DNA of 64,000 bases from Polyodon spathula (GCF_017654505.1 NC_054539.1:66735256-66799255), one strand, 5' to 3'; positions 35,802 through 48,482 are shown, counted from the first letter of the stretch. Program-made: numbers and translations. Notes: a model not told the origin generated them from the letters alone.

Positions 35802-38800
35802 TGTATATTCTGGATTGGAAATGAGGTTGATAGACACTATTTTATTATTCTGTTACAATACATAGTGATGCCCTGAGCTTAGAGTGGAGTGTACTTCCCA
35901 CAATGATATTTTAATGCTACTTCTATGTAGGTTTCAGCACTTATTTCAGTGCAGGTTTTTATGATGTTATTTTACTGCCCACTGATTGTCACAAACTAAG
36001 TGGACTAAAGTCTTTATGGCTTAAAATGGCGGGCAGACGCTATTATATTTGGATTTATATGCATGGGGGTTGAAGTACATGAGAATAAACATAAGCGTAT
36101 TCAATGACTCAATGGAAGCTCATGTCTCTAATAGCGGAACAACAAATAACATCTCCAACTTCTGATGCTGGGATGCAAAAACAATGCCTGCCGTGAGCAT
36201 TCTCTGCACGTATCCTGAATATCATCTCCCACACATGAAAAATGTCCCAGTGATTCAGTGAGCTTGTCATCAATCTCTGTCATTGTCAGGTACTGCTACA
36301 TTACCAACAACTGCATTTGTGGCACTTTTCAACTCATTCTGTGTCTCTCATCTCATTGGTCTTTTTTTTTTTTACCTCCCTTAATATGTTTTATTCAGTA
36401 GTAAATCATCCACATCCTCTATATCCATCAACACAAGGTCTCCTCATCTGTGGGTTTGCCTCTCCACCAGTGCCTGCAGCATGTGATGTAAGACAATGTT
36501 AAATTATATTGGTGACAGGATATATCCAGCGCAAACAATTCCATCACTTTATCATCACTCCTTAGTTAAGCAGTTAAGATACAGTGTTGTTTTGAATGGC
36601 ATACAGTAGCAGACAGAGTTACAACTGACAACTGACATATTTGCATGATTACCCCAACATCAACAAATCCAGGTTGCCAGCTTCAGATTTTGCCATACAA
36701 TAAAATCAAATATTTAAATCAATGAATGTGTGAGGCACACTTAGGTATTCATGAACAAAAATAAGAACAATCTTACCTTGGTTTGAATTTACTGGTTTTG
36801 ATAGAAAAAAAAAAATCATTGCATGTTCAGATGGCAATGGCACAGCATTCTATTGCCTCCAGCACATAAAGAAAATCCGCAATACCACAGAAATAGGATT
36901 AGCTTTGTTTGTCGTTGCTACTGTGAGAACTGCCCCAGCAAAGCCTGTTACTATTTCTGAAAACAATATGGAAGCATGCTTATTCCTGCTAGAAACTGAA
37001 GTCTAGATGGTGTACCTGTAATATGACCTGCAAAGGCATGACTTTGCATTGTACTGTATATTGTTCTGTATTCTTGAAGTTGGTCATAGATGATCACCAT
37101 CCCATTTATATTCTCCTATATCCTGTCAACCAATGTATTTGTAGTGAATCAAAAAGGAAAGCTTTCCTAATGAGAGGTTAATCCACTTCAAAATAACACT
37201 GCCCTTTAAAAAAAAGCAAAAAAACAAACAAAAACCAAACACTTGGTTTCTAATTTAAATTTAATCTTGGCTTAGAAGTGCAATAGTGAGAGAGAAACAG
37301 TTGCCAGTACATTCAGTTCTTATCGGTTTTTATTTAGTGTTAATGTACAATCTAGTTGTACCGATAATATAAAAATAGTTTATCTCAAATGGAAACATGT
37401 TTCTATTGAATGAGCAGAGCGATTACACATTACAATGACTTCACATTATCTCTGTATTGAAAGAGTAGCAATGCATGCACTTGGTTTACAAAAACAGACT
37501 CAGACTGGTGCAAAATAAATGCAGACTGCAATGACTTTTACAAAATAATCAATTATTATTTCAAGTTTATTTTTCTAATGGCGATTTAAAATGATAAATT
37601 CTTAACAGAAAATGATAAATTAGAGGTAAGAGGTTTGATGGATTTATTATTTCGTCAGTTAGCCAATCACCTCTTTTCACCTAGCCAACCTAAGCAGTGG
37701 ACATTCCAGTGGAAAAGAAAAAAAAACCCTGATACTTCTCTCTAATCTGTGAGAGTGTAATACATAGCAGACCAATGGGTCACCAACCAAGATATGCATC
37801 ATGAATGAGATTTAAACCTGGAAGTTTCTGATCACATTACTCCCCCCCCCCTCCCCCCCCAATATTTATGATTAAAGCCAATTGAAAGTCTGAAGGTACT
37901 ACAGTCAGTCCATAAAGGTAAGTTGTGTGTACATACGGCATGTCAACTAAACACACGGAAGGTAACAAACCAACCGAATGTCTGAGTTACATTGATTGAC
38001 TATGGAAAAGCTTAAACCACAATCAGTTGAATGCAAGTTTCCTCATGTTCAGCAGTTTGCAGTATTGACTTAGTGAAGACCAATCTCTCTCATCCTGGTC
38101 TTGAAAAGGCAAAAAGCAATGAACTGTATCAGAAATATAACAGCTCTAAGTTGAAAACAGAATCATGCTCAAAAGTCAAGGTCTTTGTCATGCACATTAA
38201 TTCAAGTGTTCATTAGGTGACTGAAGTCTGGTCATTTTTTCCTCCAGCAGCATAACATGTCAGAACACATTAGACCATGAGAACGTGTATTCATTTAATG
38301 AAGGAAATTGTATTTCGGTGAAAAACCAAAAAAAGTTTCATTAAAAGGTAAATAGCTATACGTTTAAAATGCAACTTTATTAATTTGTTCACCTTTTATT
38401 TTTATGTTATTTCCAAGTATTTTGAGTCAGTGCTACGATATTGAATTGTAATCCTTTTCACCTGAGCCAGTAGAATCCTGTTTTTTAAGCAGGTGGAGCC
38501 AGTCTGAGTTGAAAGGTCACTGCATGATGTGATTTCTTTGGAATTAGAAGAGCAGGCAACTTGAATTCTATAGACTCACGTAGATAATGCCAAGTGGATT
38601 ATGATAATGAGAAAAACAAATATTGTATTTCATTTGTGGAGCAAATCAAAATGATAGTAAACAGCTAAATGGTAGGGGAATATAACATTTTAAGCTACTT
38701 AAGCCAATGTAAGGTCTTTGGGCTAGGGAAAAAAAAATCCTGCCTGAGAACTTGTTCACTAATGGCTTACATATTTTATTGCTGTATGTATCTGTAACTG

Positions 38801-39050
38801 TAATAGAAGAGATAGCTTTACTTTGTTGACTTTTTTGATTCTTAATAAAACTAGGCAGTATTATGTGAAATAAAGCTGCTTTATCATTTAAAATAGTGCA
38901 GCAATTCAATCACATCTTCCAAACTTAAATATAGCTTCATCATTTTAAAATAAGATTACAACCAGTTTGACTTAGATATTTAAAAAAAAACTTTTCTCAG
39001 AATATTTGATCCCCTCTGAATTTGCATAACCTTTAATCGTGTACAGTATC
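35801..39050. other. AT-rich non-coding stretch, no gene recognised
   Basis: A C-rich run (CCCCCCCCCCTCCCCCCCC) lies at about 37,842-37,860. Frames such as 36,317-36,502, 38,031-38,216 and 38,646-38,909 have no known motif. I see no exon or RNA gene. Confidence 0.45.

Positions 39051-39101
<51 letters not shown>
39051..39101. repeat. (TTA)n microsatellite
   Basis: About 50 bp of pure TTA/ATT trinucleotide repeats. Confidence 0.95.
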
Positions 39102-39544
39102 TGGCATGTTTAAAAAAGTCATTAAACAATTTGTCAAAGATGTTCCATTGAAAATCTTTTACAGTATTTATTGAAAACAAGTGCAATACTGTTCTGTTTC
39201 TAGAAGAGATCCCCAACTGGATATGAAAACATAATGCATCTGATTTACTACTGGAATTCAATAAACTTTGTTCCCAGGATATGGAATTGGGCTCCTGTAG
39301 GGGTACTTAGCTGGTTCAGCACCCTGGAGAGTTGCCAGGAAAAACAGTTTCCTGTAGGGTTTCAGCACCATTTACTGGACATCCGGGTGGAAGAGTGCTC
39401 AAGTGAAAGGCACGGTGGCCTGAAACACACTGCCTGTTAGCTGAAAGAGTAGAGAATAAATATGCACTTCTTAACAAGACAACTGGCTGCACTGCATCCT
39501 GCTAACATGTGCAATGTGGCGGAACAAAATAATTGAAAGGACCC

Positions 39545-40258
39545 TGTGGCAAAGTGCAGGTGATCAATAAACAGACAGACAATGATAATCCAGGTGCAAT
39601 GGTGTATTATTTTATATTCCAATGGCCTGATGGTGAAACAGCAGTAAATAATAACAATGATAAGGAATACAACAGCGTGTATTGCTTTACTGTAATCCAC
39701 TGTTGGTTCCAAAATCAAAAAACAATCCCGATCTTTTACACCCACACGTAACACAATCACAAGTCCACAGTGTGTGTTCTGATGCTTGTAGTGCAAATAC
39801 AGTTTATTGTGCAAACAAGGTGAAGTGTTGTCTGGGTTTAGTGCTGGCCTTTGGCGGCAGCTCCGGATTGTGTTAGCTGTCTAAATAACAAACAAGTACA
39901 CTTTAGACACAACAAACAAAACACTCACGGTTCACATTCATGATCTCCTTTTGGTTTTGCTTTAACCATTTACAAAGGAACAGATCACATCACTCCATCC
40001 CCTTTTGTACCATCTATCAGGAACCCTTGGTTAACGAGTGCAACATCTCCTCCAATCTGCGGCTGCCACATCGTTTCCCTTCTGTGTCGATGATTTAATG
40101 TACCGGAGCTTTGCCCCCTTTCTAGATGACCATTTTCCACCTAACCCTAGGAATTAATTGTCTGGCCATCCAGTCCAGGGTACTCTGTTCTCTTTACACA
40201 GCGCCCTCACAGGTTGGGAGGGAGATGTATCACTAAGGACCACTTTTTCTCTGTCACA
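39545..40258 (-). mobile_element. Solo LTR (714 bp), minus strand
   Basis: In plus orientation it runs from TGTGGCAAAG to CTCTGTCACA and is flanked by a perfect 5-bp duplication GACCC (39,540-39,544 and 40,259-40,263). Read on the minus strand it starts TGTGACAGAG and ends CTTTGCCACA; the LTR at 47,287 starts TGTGACGGAA and ends CTTTGCCACA, and both share CTCCCAACCTGTGAGGGCGC near the start. The TG...CA ends with a 5-bp duplication fit a Ty3/Gypsy- or retrovirus-type LTR left by recombination between the two LTRs of a full element. Confidence 0.88.
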
Positions 40259-40263
40259 GACCC

Positions 40264-42128
40264 TCTCCTTAAACAGACAGAAAAAAGAGATGGGCCTGCC
40301 TGGCCTACAATTAATTAATATTTGAACATGTATAAAATAATGATGTTAATTAGTTTAAATGAATGGAACAGGATGTGAATTCACACTTGTTGCACCCTCT
40401 AGTTATTAACTAATAGATGACAAGTGTTTTGGTGATATGCCTTTTTGAGCACTTAGGTCAGATATTACAACCAGTACATTTATCAACCTGGAAATTAACT
40501 TACAACATCCTTATCATATTATAAATTAAAACATCGGATGTCTACCTAGAATTTTACCACAGAGCGAGTTCTTTTTAGGTAATACTAGGGGTATGTCCAA
40601 ACTTGTATTTTCAGAGTAATTACCTTTAAGAAATTTGAAGTTGTTAAGTATTCATTTGATCAAATAAACTGTGTTAATTACTCGGCACAAAACAATGCAA
40701 TCCCTCGGTTTCCCTTGGTTACACTATTATTGAGCATTAATCAAAAACAATATGACAGTGTTATTTAATATAGAACCTCTCAATGGCCTTAGTTTCCTTA
40801 GAAATGCATCCTCTCTGCAATGAATTGTGAGATTATAGCCATGGGCAAGGTGTTATCTCTTATTAAACTTGCCAAATTGCCAGTTTACAGCCTAGGTAAA
40901 GCAGTATGGCAGCTTTTAAAACACCCAATACCAAAGTTAATAGTAATTGTTTGATGATCAATTGCAAAGGTGAGGGAAGTGCAGCTTTTCTTATCTTGAA
41001 ATACAACACATTCATAAAGGTGCCAACAAATACTTCTGAAAAGCGATTATGAGTATCAGCAAAATATGAGTATCATCACACCCCTAGATAATAATAACTT
41101 TTATTTATTTGACCTCTAACAGTCTTAATTGTATTGAATATATTATTTTTGGGTCATATATTCCACTACTGTGACGAAAAGCTACATTAATATCGATCAC
41201 ATTAGAAGCAGAATAACACGCAGTATTTAATCCTGTTACATCATCTTGTGCTTACAAAACACTTTTAAACATGTGCAATAACACAGTCAGTAGAGCGGAT
41301 GGCCACCATATGTCACAATCCCTCGATGCGTACTACCTCAGGGAAATAAGAGGGGGGAATGCACTGTGAATCACTCAAAGAGTCGCCCTTTTGAGATTGT
41401 TCCCCACAATCACCCCTCTGTGAATGCTGTTTTGCAGTTTGTGACTTGCAACAGGGAAAAGCAGCATTTATGCATATGTCACATATTGCAGGTGTTACTA
41501 ATGATTTACCCAACCTAGGCTATGATAACACCCTCATTGATATAGTCATTAATTTCATTACATTCAAAAACAGAGCTGGCTGAAGGTAGAACATTATCTG
41601 CAGTGCCTGTGATCTTTTCAAATGAACTGCACTAACCAGTTCAGCACTGTTTTGTTTTTTTTTTCAATTCTGCTGATATGTGCACTGCAGTTGCAGATTT
41701 TAAAACTCTTAGGGCGAAAACCTCTGTAACTTGTAAATAATTAGTAACACCTGCAATATGTGACCTACACTTGTAATGAAAATTATTAGTTTTAATATCT
41801 CTAAGATAAATGAAAAACATTTGATAAGGCTATTTATGGCTTATTTCAGGCTTACAAAAATCAAGAAAAAAGTTCAGATGAGTTTAATTTATTTTTTCAG
41901 CCAAGCAAAATCATTTTTCCCTAAGGTCACATAGGTGGGAAGGTGTCTTTTTTGCACATAAACATCAAAAACATCACCGCAGTGCATCTGAGGGTCAGTA
42001 GTGCATTGTACCACTTTCTATATCAGAAATGCTGATTAACAAACAATAAGCGCAGCCTTCCCTTACAAGTGAACCAACACCTGCTTTCTTTGTGGGCTCT
42101 TTTCTAAGTGCTACTGGATGCTTTGAAA
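40264..42128. other. Non-coding stretch; part may be conserved regulatory sequence
   Basis: No gene recognised. The interval at about 40,640-41,000 is free of simple repeats and rich in AATTA, TGATCAAT and TTTGATGATCAATTG-like text, which resembles developmental enhancer sequence. This is a judgement of texture only. Confidence 0.35.
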
Positions 42129-42129
42129 T

Positions 42130-43055
<926 letters not shown>

Positions 43056-43486
43056 GCTGTGAACAGGCTGGCTTGTGTGGTGACGTCAAGGCAGGAAGGA
43101 GTAGCACACACATAAACAGCACTGGGGTATGAAGGAGCTCCTGCGTGTTTTATTAATAAATCAAACGTTTAAACAAAACACTTATACAAAACAAAAATGC
43201 ACGTTGACCAAAACAGACAGACAAACAGACAGACATGGAACACACAAGTATCGTGCACTGGTATAATCCCAGCACGAATAGCAATTATAATGATTTATTT
43301 TAGTTTTTCTTTCTCTCATGTCTCGTTCCACCTCTGAACACACTCCGCGATCAGCTGCATGTTTATATACATGTGACCGTCTCCAAATTAGTAACAAATT
43401 AATCAATCAATCAATCAATCTGGAGACGGTCACATTCTGCAAGGGTTTAGCGTGGATGGGGAAGTTAACCCCATCCATGCTGCAAA
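43056..43486 (-). mobile_element. Probable solo LTR with stem-loops, boundaries uncertain
   Basis: Read on the minus strand, the segment has LTR-like order: a structured 5' part, a TATATAAAC box (around 43,365-43,373), then about 200 bp further an AATAAAAC poly(A) signal (around 43,150), and an end in ...GCCTGTTCACA. Two hairpins mark its 5' part: TGTGACCGTCTCCA (43,371-43,384) faces TGGAGACGGTCACA (43,420-43,433), enclosing an (AATC)5 run, and GGATGGGG...CCCCATCC at about 43,455-43,476. No target duplication was found, so the call and the ends are tentative. Confidence 0.45.
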
Positions 43487-43639
43487 AACAACAATAACAA
43501 AACATTGTGTTTTATACAAATTAAACAATAAGTTTTAAATAATAATACAACAAATACAAAATAATACACAAACATAGGGGAAGGGTGTACCAATGAAGCA
43601 TTTACAACATTAGATTACCCATTCTCTTTAATAAAACAT

Positions 43640-44181
43640 TTACTGTAGGAATCATGAAAAAGTGCTAAGCTGTGTAAAGGCTCTGTATTGGCATGACTCC
43701 ATAGCGGGGTACAGAAAGTCTATTTAATTTAAATCTGATCCAAGGAATGGAAACTCTGAACAGGAATATGAAACTTACATCCATTAATAGTAATTTTTAC
43801 TTTTTAATATTCTTTGGAGGATAAAAAACATTGGAAACAATCTCTGAAACTAATGGAATATTGATTAGGATTTTCAGTACAGCACAGAAGTATGATCATG
43901 TGCAAGCTTATAAAGGAGACACGGTAAAGGGTGCTTGCTGTTATAGACAAGGATGTAACTTGTTATGTTTTACAGTTATGTTTTATTGATTTTGCTCCTG
44001 CTCCCCTTTGTACTGTTCTTCTGTCACATCCTGACAGGTCTGCAGTAGGTCACATGGCATGATTGCAGCTAGACCTTTTGGAGTGAGTTTGATTGAAACA
44101 CATTAGGTACCAGGAAGCAGGAACTTTGCACCTATAGTAATGGCTGGACTTTCTGACTACAGGCGCTTGCTGTGGACCACT
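43640..44181. other. Non-coding stretch, no gene recognised
   Basis: No exon or repeat signature seen before the minisatellite. Confidence 0.4.
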
Positions 44182-44437
44182 GCTCTGCACCACCCTGCAG
44201 TGACAGACACACACATAAGCGAGGTCACAGACATGCATACTCTCTGCACCGCCCCGCAGTCACAGACACACATAGGCTCTGCAACCCCCGTGGTCATATA
44301 CCCACACAAGCTCTGCTCCGCCCCAAAGATACACATATACACTCTGCTCCACCCCGCGTTCATAGACCCATACAAGCTCTGCACCGCCGCGTGGTCATAG
44401 AAACACATACGCTCTACACTGCCCCACGGTCACAGAC
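44182..44437. repeat. Degenerate minisatellite, about 34-bp unit, 7 copies
   Basis: The core GCTCTGCACCGCCCCGC and variants recurs about every 34 bp, each followed by GGTCATAGACACACATA-like text. The second unit carries an extra 20-bp duplication. The GC-rich composition stands out from the AT-rich surroundings. Long overlapping reading frames here, on both strands, result from the repeat. Confidence 0.75.
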
Positions 44438-44529
44438 TAGTCCTACTTTTAAAGCCTTGGTTGGCCCCCTTCGTAATCTCCCTCTGTCCCGTTCGTATGC
44501 AAAAATCTTCACTCTGCTTCCTCCGAACC

Positions 44530-44835
44530 CAGAATCACTGAGTCTCTAATCCAAGTCAAGCTAGATAAAGAATTCATGGCTGGCTCCTTCCCAGCTCCGT
44601 TCTCAGAATTAACCCCATCGGAATAGCGACCCACAAAATATCGGGGAAAGCGCCTAGTCATCGATCATTCTGCCCCGAGAGGCAGTACCACTCTAGTCCC
44701 AATGCCCTAATTCCCCACGATCAATTCTCCCTTCATTACATTACAGCTTCCGACGCTATTAAATCCATCAAAGCAGCAGGCCACGCCGCCTGGTTGACAA
44801 AAGCAGATATTTTAGACACTTTTAAATCACACCAA
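44530..44835 (+). pseudogene. DIRS reverse transcriptase, N-terminal fragment
   Basis: Broken frames give LIQVKLDKEFMAGSFPAPFS, KRLVIDHSAPRGSTT and, in another frame, FSLHYITASDAIKSIKAAGH followed by WLTKADILDTFK. These are the block before RT motif A and motif A itself (DILDTFK, catalytic Asp) in the form typical of DIRS-like elements. The match is lost after KSH at about 44,833; no YxDD box is found, so the palm has been deleted or scrambled. At least three frameshifts are needed to link the parts. Confidence 0.8.
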
Positions 44836-45009
44836 TTCCTTAGCCCTCCCTTCACCACCTGTTCAGGATCAGCTGGGAAGACAACTTTCACCTTATATCA
44901 CCACCTTTGGACCCCCTCACTCAAGCAATCCTCCCGCTCAAGCAATCTTCAATCTGTGATCCGTGTTTTCTTCATTAGGCATCCTACTCTCAAGATAAGA
45001 GATTGGCCC

Positions 45010-45420
45010 GACTAGAAATCCTCAGAATCACCCGGGACACTGTCAAATCCAAAGCCAGCCTCCCACTTGACAATCCTGGAATGCATTCGTCAGCTCATTA
45101 TCAACTTCCAAATATTAAAATCAATCTCTAAACGCAACCTGTTATCTTTCCTCTGCAACTTCAATTCCCAAGGCAGAACATTCATATCACGCCTTCTCGC
45201 TCTTGCCAAACTGGATTCTCACGTAAAATATCTTTCAGAAGCAAGAAACCCTCCTCCAGAGCTTCCAATGCTCCAGCTTTCCTCCAATACTCGGATCATG
45301 GCAGCCATTTCCACAGTCAAGGCTAACGCTAATCCCCACCTAATATGTCCGCTCAACCTCTCAAATACTGCAACATTAATACATGGTGAGAGATGTGGTA
45401 TGAGAAATCTGTCTTGATTA
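45010..45420 (+). pseudogene. DIRS RT thumb / RNase H-region fragment
   Basis: The frame contains KRNLLSFLCNFNSQGRTFIS and RLLALAKL, which corresponds to the K-R-x-LLSLLG-x-LN...GR-x-FISRL segment joining reverse transcriptase and RNase H in DIRS-like elements. A short deletion has removed part of this conserved segment, as the residues between the LN and GR blocks are fewer than usual. Downstream of SRLLALAK the sequence drifts and stops at 45,417. It sits between the RT fragment and the recombinase, as expected for the family. Confidence 0.72.
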
Positions 45421-45739
45421 TGAGTTAGTGAGTTCCATTTTTAGGAGAATGACTGGAGCTGTGAAACCATAATCTCTGAATGTGAGTTCACCTTTTCCAT
45501 TCCAAGCAGACATGAACATAGCAAACCGTTGATCGATCCTGTATTAACTAACACACAGGATGATCGGCATCTCATCTCTCTAGGTTCCCCAGTTCCACCA
45601 TCTCATATTCAACTAAACCCATCGCTGCAAGATAATACATGTCATCAGCCCTCTCTCCATCTACCAGGTCCTCCTAAATTACAGATTGGTCGTCAATCTC
45701 TTCATTCTGTGCCCAGAACCGAATATCCCCTACCCCATT

Positions 45740-46340
45740 AATGAAAATTGGATTGCAGCATTCATCGTCCATGCATGAGACATTCTTCATCTTTTGCCAG
45801 CATCCATAAAATCCTACATATCAGGTATCCAATTTCATTATTGTAGTTTGTCCATCCCATCACCAACACTTCTTTCCAGCCCCGCAGTGCACCTCACACT
45901 CAGAGGAATTTCCAAGAATCTTCCCCCGTCATCTTCATCCAGACTATCCATATCTACAGACGTCCTTTCCCAATTAATGTCAATATTGTACTCAGGATGT
46001 TTGAACCAATTTAATGACCTGGTGAGGGATGCTACATGCCTGTCAGCTTTCTTCAGATTTCTAAGAAGTGCAGAATTCACAGTAGCATCACTATCCAGCT
46101 AAATCCCCTGTTTATTGATTGTTCCCATAATGTCAGCCAAGACACTGGTTCGCAACTCCCCTTTCTTCTCATATCTCCAGAGCAGGTCTATCTCCCCATT
46201 TCTATACCCCACACTCATTCAGGATCGCGCAGCCTCATCAGCAGAAAAAGCCAACGTTAGTAATCACCTTATTAAAACTATGGATCGCTGGTCATCAGCA
46301 ACAATCCACTACATTTGTTCTCTTCCTCTAGACATCTCAG
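45740..46340 (+). pseudogene. DIRS tyrosine recombinase, broken
   Basis: Tyrosine recombinases of DIRS elements insert the circular DNA intermediate. The N-terminal SAM-like half is seen in SIKSYISGIQFHY, VHLTLRGISKN, ISTDVLSQLMSILYSG and ATCLSAFFRFLRSAEFTVAS (45,794-46,102). The catalytic half keeps HSFRI at 46,212-46,226, the H-x-x-R box, and after a 1-bp deletion continues as SSAEKANVSNHLIKTMDRWS and SATIHYIC, where the tyrosine of the terminal block would be the nucleophile. The stretch with the first catalytic arginine (46,100-46,210) is too degraded to confirm. Frame breaks at 46,100 and about 46,228 make it inactive. Confidence 0.82.
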
Positions 46341-46438
46341 CAGCTCCCCAATCAATTGCTAGTATGCCTGTATGGGGACACCCTTCCCGCCAGGACCAGC
46401 AGAGGATTCCTCTCCACATAGTGGAGGGTTGCACATAG

Positions 46439-47281
46439 CCTGTCTTACTAACCAGCTCCCTCTTTGTCCTTGTTTGTCCTTCTTCCCTGTTTTTTGTTGC
46501 GCATTGGTATGCTGTCTTTTGTTTGTCTTCACAGGTGCTGTCCTTGTGGGAAGCCGATGGTCCATCCTTTTGAGATGTTACTGAGTCTCACTTCCCTGGC
46601 CTTGAATCAGCCGCAGCTACTCATGCCTTCATTAAAAGGGGGGTCCTTACTGCAACGAGTCGGAGGGGACCACCGGCCACACAGGCGCTTTTTCTTGTCT
46701 CACCCAGAGACTCTATTGTTTCTCTCTCACTGGACCAGTAAGAGCTGTAGTTATCTACAATCTTTAAATACTAACAAACCAAATACTAACAAACTCAATC
46801 TTTCAGCTACCCCTGTGGTAACCCAGTGCCTGTCCTTGGAGGACTTGCCTCACCTCTCTGAAGGTGGCTCCTGGAGACAGGGATTCTCTTTCCTTCCTTC
46901 TTTCCAGGTTATGAACCTTTCTGTCCTCTGGGAGCATGGCCCGGTCCATGAAGCAGTACCTCCAAGGATTCTCTGTAGTCAGAGGGTCCCGGGGGCTCAT
47001 GGGGCCGACCTCTGCAGTACGAGGTTCTTGTTGTATAAAGTCTGGACGCCATCCTTTGCCCTGGCCCGCAGGCCAGTAACATCTCAAAACAAGCACTCCT
47101 GGCCCACAGGCCATCATCACTCCCTCGAGGGTAAGCCTCTAAATACTAACCCATATCTTCACTCAGCCCTAGCTCCTGCCCATGAAATGCTTATGAAGGA
47201 GACTACAATAAGCTTTTAGCAGTGCTGCTTGAATTTTTTTTTCAGAGTAAAACAGGTTTAAAAGGCACTGAATCGCAAAAG
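46439..47281. other. GC-richer stretch, possibly the 3' part of the DIRS element
   Basis: The 251-codon frame at 46,464-47,219 has no recognisable domain and an amino-acid make-up (Ser, Leu, His, Pro) typical of chance openings in pyrimidine-rich DNA. A small direct repeat, AAATACTAAC, recurs at about 46,767, 46,784 and 47,142. Similar composition to the preceding DIRS remnant suggests, but does not prove, that it belongs to that insertion. Confidence 0.35.
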
Positions 47282-47286
47282 GACAC

Positions 47287-48012
47287 TGTGACGGAAAGAT
47301 GAATTCTGGTGATGAATCTTCCTCCCAACCTGTGAGGGCGCTAAAGAACGGGAGGAGAAGCATCTGGAAGGGCTGGCCTGACAGTTCGTTTCCGGGTCAG
47401 GGAAGTGGGTCAGCCTGGAGGGAAGCGCGACTCTGTTGTAAGACCGTATTGATTTGAGAGGTAAACGAGAGGCAGCTGCAAGTAATAAGGCAGCTGCAAC
47501 CGTTTATCTCGATATCATGCAGGATTACATATAGGGGCCAGGGTAACACTGGTCTTCTCCTTCGTTTGGGTTAAACGCTTGGAGAGAGAAGGATCGAGAG
47601 AGGAGCTCTCGTTGTAAAGAGGAATTGCGTGTTGTGTTTGTTTTGTAATTGTCTGCGTTTTGCACCACCAGACAGTTAACTCACCTGTCCGGAGCTGTCG
47701 ACCAGGGTCAGCACAATCCGGATCACCACTGCACGGAACCGTCACGAAATACAGTGTCTTCACCCACCACAAGCACGTCTGCACTCACCCAGGACTGGTG
47801 ACCGTGTGTTCGTTTTGTTCGGGACTGTGCCCTACTTATTGCTATCCCCGTGCTTTACACATTGTTGTGTATAGCCGGGGATTTATTATTTAACGGTCAC
47901 CAGACCTGGATTATAAATAAAAGCACCTTTTCACTGGAAACTGTTGTCTGCCTGTCACTCCTGCATCGCATCACCGCTATACCTGTTCCCCTCCACTAGC
48001 CACTTTGCCACA
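47287..48012 (+). mobile_element. Solo LTR (726 bp), plus strand
   Basis: Starts TGTGACGGAAAGATG and ends CTTTGCCACA, with a perfect 5-bp duplication GACAC at 47,282-47,286 and 48,013-48,017. The CTCCCAACCTGTGAGGGCGC block near its start is shared with the minus-strand LTR at 39,545-40,258. A poly(A) signal AATAAA lies at 47,916-47,921. No internal region remains, so this is a recombination product of an LTR retrotransposon. Confidence 0.9.
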
Positions 48013-48017
48013 GACAC

Positions 48018-48210
48018 TCAGTACTGTATCTCCAGCCAAGCCCCACCCCTTGTTCGATGTATTTTTCACATACCTCTTTATAGACATGCATACTGATAAA
48101 TCCTCTCCTGATCACAAGTTTTTATCACCAAACTCCTCAATAATGAGATCCAAGTCATTATTTTATTACTATAACATCTCAAAAAGCTCTGCAAATGTCT
48201 GTGATATTCT
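48018..48210. other. Short non-coding stretch
   Basis: Nothing recognised between the solo LTR and the TTAA-flanked element. Confidence 0.4.
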
Positions 48211-48214
48211 TTAA

Positions 48215-48482
48215 GCGCTGGATGCAGAAGCAGCTATCTCCTTTGTTTATGTCCGTGTTATCTCTGTAGTGCATGGGGCTATCAGACACGCCCTTTATTT
48301 TCAGCTTCATTCGGCTCCTATCGGTCTCAATGGGCCATTGAAAGTTTTCTCGGCTTTTACAGGAGATAAATTGACTAGACCTGTGCTTTTCGTCTTTTTG
48401 ATGATGTTGGACAGGGTCCGACATCAAACTGGAAAGGGAAAATTGTAATGTCGGACCTGGTCCAACATAAGAATGCAAAGGG
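48215..48482. mobile_element. TTAA-flanked DNA element (piggyBac or Kolobok type)
   Basis: The right end, read inward, is CCCTTTGCATTCTTATG and is directly followed outside by TTAA (48,483-48,486); the left side also has TTAA at 48,211-48,214. TTAA duplications are made by piggyBac- and Kolobok-type transposases. Two short palindromes occur near the right end: GATGTTGGAC/GTCCGACATC (about 48,402-48,423) and ATGTCGGACC/GGTCCAACAT (about 48,451-48,471). The left terminus does not mirror the right well, so the left boundary is less certain. No coding capacity. Confidence 0.5.

Larger units (their letters stand above)
44450..46438 (+). mobile_element. DIRS-type tyrosine-recombinase retrotransposon, decayed
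   Basis: In order on the plus strand are remnants of reverse transcriptase, RNase H-associated sequence and a tyrosine recombinase, the gene order of DIRS1-like elements. These use a recombinase rather than a DDE integrase to insert. The interval is GC-richer than its surroundings. Frameshifts, stops and internal deletions are frequent, and the catalytic YxDD part of reverse transcriptase is missing. I could not identify the inverted terminal repeats or internal complementary region, so the outer ends are approximate. Confidence 0.82.

Noticed and set aside
44140..44549. Overlapping frames on both strands with His/Cys-rich repeats resembling zinc fingers
   Set aside because: The periodicity comes from a 34-bp minisatellite, which is not a multiple of three, so the frames cannot encode a regular repeat protein.
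46464..47219. 251-codon open frame
   Set aside because: Long but without any recognisable domain; amino-acid make-up fits chance in pyrimidine-rich DNA, and it begins inside the decayed 3' region of a DIRS element.
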